Part shown: positions 7,120 to 8,895 of the stretch, one piece after another
How the letters are laid out: every line of letters begins with the position of its first letter
How positions within the stretch are numbered: position 1 is the stretch's first letter
Source of the DNA: JAEUIG01 sp046349775
Lineage (GTDB): Bacteria > Planctomycetota > Planctomycetia > Planctomycetales > Planctomycetaceae
NCBI GenBank assembly: GCA_046349775.1
Contig: JAXMBS010000112.1
Span: forward strand, 1 to 8,895
Length of the DNA: 8,895 nucleotides
Reading direction: 5' to 3'
Made by a program: the position numbers and the translations under genes
The notes under the pieces: model-generated
Told to the model about the DNA's origin: nothing
Seen by the model: only the letters and a program-made list of their open reading frames with translations
The model's database searches: none

Positions 7120-7586
7120 TGATTCGCCTCGCGCTCGCCGACCGGCAACAGGCGCTGCGACTCGACAAGACCGCCCTGCGCCGCATCGCGCGCGATGTTC
7201 TGGCCGGCGAGGGTGTGACCGAAGCAGAGATCAGCCTCGTGTTCGTCGACGACGACGAAATGCAAGCGCTCAACCGCCGGCACCTCGCGCACGATTACCC
7301 CACCGATGTTCTCAGCTTCCTGCTCGAAGCCGAGGAGACCGACGCCGGCCGCCGAATTGACGCAGAAATCATCATCAGCACCCAGACCGCGGCCCGCGAA
7401 GCCCCGCGGTTCGGGTGGTCAACGGCGTCCGAAGTCACGCTGTACCTCGTCCACGGCCTGCTGCATGCCTGTGGCTACGATGATCTGGCTCCGCGCGAGA
7501 AAGCGCGCATGCGCCGGGTCGAACGCGCCGCGCTGCGCCGCGCCGGTCTCGAGCCGCGCTACCGCGGCCGAAATCGGGCCGAGTAA
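7119..7586 (+). CDS. ybeY: YbeY-like endoribonuclease / rRNA maturation factor, divergent
   Basis: 155-residue protein (from ATG 7119) of the UPF0054/YbeY family, a zinc-binding protein needed for 16S rRNA 3' maturation and ribosome quality control in E. coli. Family marks: FVDDDEMQALNRRH (42-55), DYPTDVLSF (59-67) and HGLLHACGYDD (112-122). The usual zinc motif is H-x3-H-x5-H; His112 and His116 are present but the third ligand is Asp122. The position matching E. coli Arg59, which is important for function there, is Leu56, and the usual GD(I/L) before the central strand is AEI (82-84). The length is normal and no frame is broken, so this is a divergent family member rather than a pseudogene. 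The start overlaps the pgpH stop (TGATG), suggesting translational coupling; a GTG at 7116 would add one residue. Confidence 0.9.
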   Translation: MIRLALADRQQALRLDKTALRRIARDVLAGEGVTEAEISLVFVDDDEMQALNRRHLAHDYPTDVLSFLLEAEETDAGRRIDAEIIISTQTAAREAPRFGWSTASEVTLYLVHGLLHACGYDDLAPREKARMRRVERAALRRAGLEPRYRGRNRAE

Positions 7587-7651
7587 TCTCGACCGGCCCT
7601 CCAGCTTTCCGACCGCCTCAGTCATGAAGCTGACGTGGCATCCGACAAAAC

Positions 7652-7682
7652 GACTCCGGCAAGGTTGCCCCCTGCCGGAGTC
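7652..7682. terminator. Strong hairpin terminator between convergent ybeY and PEP-CTERM gene
   Basis: GACTCCGGCA (7652-7661) and TGCCGGAGTC (7673-7682) form a perfect 10-bp, GC-rich stem with an 11-nt loop. On the minus strand the stem is followed at once by GTTTTGT, a good intrinsic terminator for the PEP-CTERM gene, whose stop codon is about 80 nt upstream. On the plus strand it lies 65 nt after the ybeY stop and is followed only by ATTATGG, so it is weaker in that direction. The rest of 7587-7764 holds no gene. Confidence 0.8.
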
Positions 7683-7764
7683 ATTATGGACACGCTAAAG
7701 AGCATTTGTCCCGGCTCGCCGCAAAACGATGTGTTGGAGTCAGCGGCCACACCATCGCGAGTCA

Positions 7765-8823
7765 TCACTCGGGCACGCCTGCTCGATCCGCGGCTGGCGC
7801 GGTCGACCTGCGGCGGCGACGCGACGCCATCACCATTCCGAGCGCACCGAACGCACCAAGCAGCAACGTACTTGGCTCCGGTACCTCAGCGACATCCAGG
7901 GCGAAGTTGACCGCCACATTCTGGTTGCCGAGGAATGCGCCGACGTAAGCGGCGTCGTAGTTGTCATGGAGTGCTTCATGGTTCTCCGGATCGTAGCCGC
8001 CGATATAGTCGTAGAACTCATATCGGCGGGTTACCGATTCATTTCCGTTGCCCACGTCGGCCTGGTCGATCTTCTCTCCGGGGCCGTTAATGCTGGACTG
8101 GAGCAGATACCATTCGATCTCGGTCTCTGTCTCACCCGGTACGTTGGGATTGCCGACCACAAGATCTTCCAATTGAACTGGCCCGGCGTTTTCAACAACG
8201 GTGGTGAAGACTTTCGCCCAGATGGCGTCACCGAATTCCTGGCCAAGTCCTGGCAACGGCGCCTGGATGACCGCCTGGACTGCTGCAGGATTCCCGGGAT
8301 TTACCGCCGGCGCCAGCGTGAGCACGGGCGCAGGCAACCTCACTGGGGTTCCCGCCAGCATGAGCGTCCCGCTGCCTCCGTCCAGCAGCCAATGGTAGAC
8401 GGTGTTGGTGGGTGTCACGCTCGTTGAAATGCCGAAGTGATCGCCCGGCACATTGGGGTAATTGGGATCGCCTCCGTATTGGGAGTTAAACAATGAATGT
8501 CCGCCGGTATCCGGCAGGGTGCCTGAATCAGTGCCGACGGCCCATCCTCCAATCGGATCATATGTGCTTTGATAACGAACGAATGTATTTGTGCCATCCG
8601 TGGTGACGGTTGGGTCGCCATAGCGGTTGTAAGGCGCACCGAACGTGTACAACACGTCTCCGGGAAGACAGCCGTCGAGTTCAATTTCAAAACCATGTGC
8701 GACCGATCCGGTGTCATTGATCGCATCGAAGTTGCCCAGGGAGCCGTAGATGACACTGGCCTGGGCTGTGTGGCACCACACGGATACAAACAACGCAACA
8801 GAGACCGTTCTTAAAATGTGCAT
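7765..8823 (-). CDS. Exported PEP-CTERM sorting-domain protein
   Basis: 352-residue predicted exported surface protein (numbered from the ATG at 8823). A signal peptide covers residues 1-22: basic N-region HILR, hydrophobic core VSVALFVSVW, and a likely cut after AQA. The mature part has an N-terminal region with NFDAINDTGSVAHGFEIELDG (31-51), which resembles a conserved segment I recall from other PEP-CTERM proteins, and a second region (about 165-310) rich in acidic and aromatic residues. The C-terminus is a textbook PEP-CTERM signal: VPEPST (314-319), a hydrophobic helix (320-333) and RRRRR (335-339). By family knowledge such proteins are recognised by an exosortase, cut at the PEP motif and released to the cell surface or extracellular matrix. 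A 13-residue tail after the arginines is longer than usual. Molecular function is unknown. GGAAAGAGAG lies 4 nt before this ATG; an upstream in-frame start near the window edge would bury the signal peptide. Confidence 0.88.
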   Translation of the reverse strand: MHILRTVSVALFVSVWCHTAQASVIYGSLGNFDAINDTGSVAHGFEIELDGCLPGDVLYTFGAPYNRYGDPTVTTDGTNTFVRYQSTYDPIGGWAVGTDSGTLPDTGGHSLFNSQYGGDPNYPNVPGDHFGISTSVTPTNTVYHWLLDGGSGTLMLAGTPVRLPAPVLTLAPAVNPGNPAAVQAVIQAPLPGLGQEFGDAIWAKVFTTVVENAGPVQLEDLVVGNPNVPGETETEIEWYLLQSSINGPGEKIDQADVGNGNESVTRRYEFYDYIGGYDPENHEALHDNYDAAYVGAFLGNQNVAVNFALDVAEVPEPSTLLLGAFGALGMVMASRRRRRSTAPAADRAGVPE

Positions 8824-8895
8824 CGTTCTCTCTTTCCAACTGGGGTATTGGTCCAGGTTTGCTGAAGCGAAGCGCTCTGCGACGTGCCGGATCAC
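8824..8895 (-). promoter_or_regulatory. Ribosome site and upstream region of the PEP-CTERM gene
   Basis: On the minus strand the purine-rich GGAAAGAGAG (8837 down to 8828) lies 4 nt before the ATG and is the likely ribosome-binding site; it also supports that start. The remaining bases to the window edge show no clear pair of promoter hexamers, so the promoter may lie outside the window. Confidence 0.5.

Noticed and set aside
1..8895. Mobile elements, CRISPR arrays, tRNA or rRNA genes
   Set aside because: Looked for transposase motifs, terminal repeats, regularly spaced repeats and tRNA-like cloverleaf ends; nothing convincing was seen.

Overview
The window is GC-rich bacterial DNA that most likely comes from a planctomycete. 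Four things point that way: an exported protein with a PEP-CTERM sorting signal, an ExeA/GspA-type AAA ATPase with a long disordered tail, a phoH-pgpH-ybeY cluster whose YbeY is divergent, and the rarity of strong Shine-Dalgarno sequences. The phylum is inferred from gene content; there is no rRNA or other direct taxonomic marker. I see no mobile element, CRISPR array, tRNA or rRNA.

Layout. Bases 1-81 are non-coding and hold two interleaved inverted repeats followed by four tandem CTACCCA-like heptads, directly before the GTG start of an L-2-hydroxyglutarate oxidase (lhgO, + strand, 82-1284). Convergent to it, 51 nt away, is an ExeA-like ATPase (- strand, 1336-3036). Its start is best placed at a GTG with a good GGAG ribosome site. 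A 759-nt divergent intergenic region follows. It has several inverted repeats, a good sigma70-type promoter (TTCACA-N17-TACAAT, 3478-3506) and a predicted leader of about 280 nt. The promoter appears to drive a tight three-gene operon: phoH (3796-4752), a PgpH-like HD phosphodiesterase (4771-7119) and ybeY (start overlapping the pgpH stop, end 7586). A strong hairpin terminator (7652-7682) separates the operon from a convergent PEP-CTERM surface protein gene (- strand, 7765-8823).

How the genes work together. phoH-pgpH-ybeY also lie together in Firmicutes such as Bacillus subtilis. The set links an ATPase, a membrane enzyme that degrades cyclic di-AMP, and a ribosome-maturation/rRNA-processing protein, so a joint role in RNA or ribosome quality control under second-messenger control is plausible. 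The flanking genes (lhgO, ExeA-like, PEP-CTERM) look like independent units.

Most of the window is ordinary. I do not see a clear new multi-gene system. The points most worth checking are the YbeY protein lacking two residues important in E. coli, the long structured leader of the phoH operon, the ATPase with an altered Walker B, and the repeat elements before lhgO.
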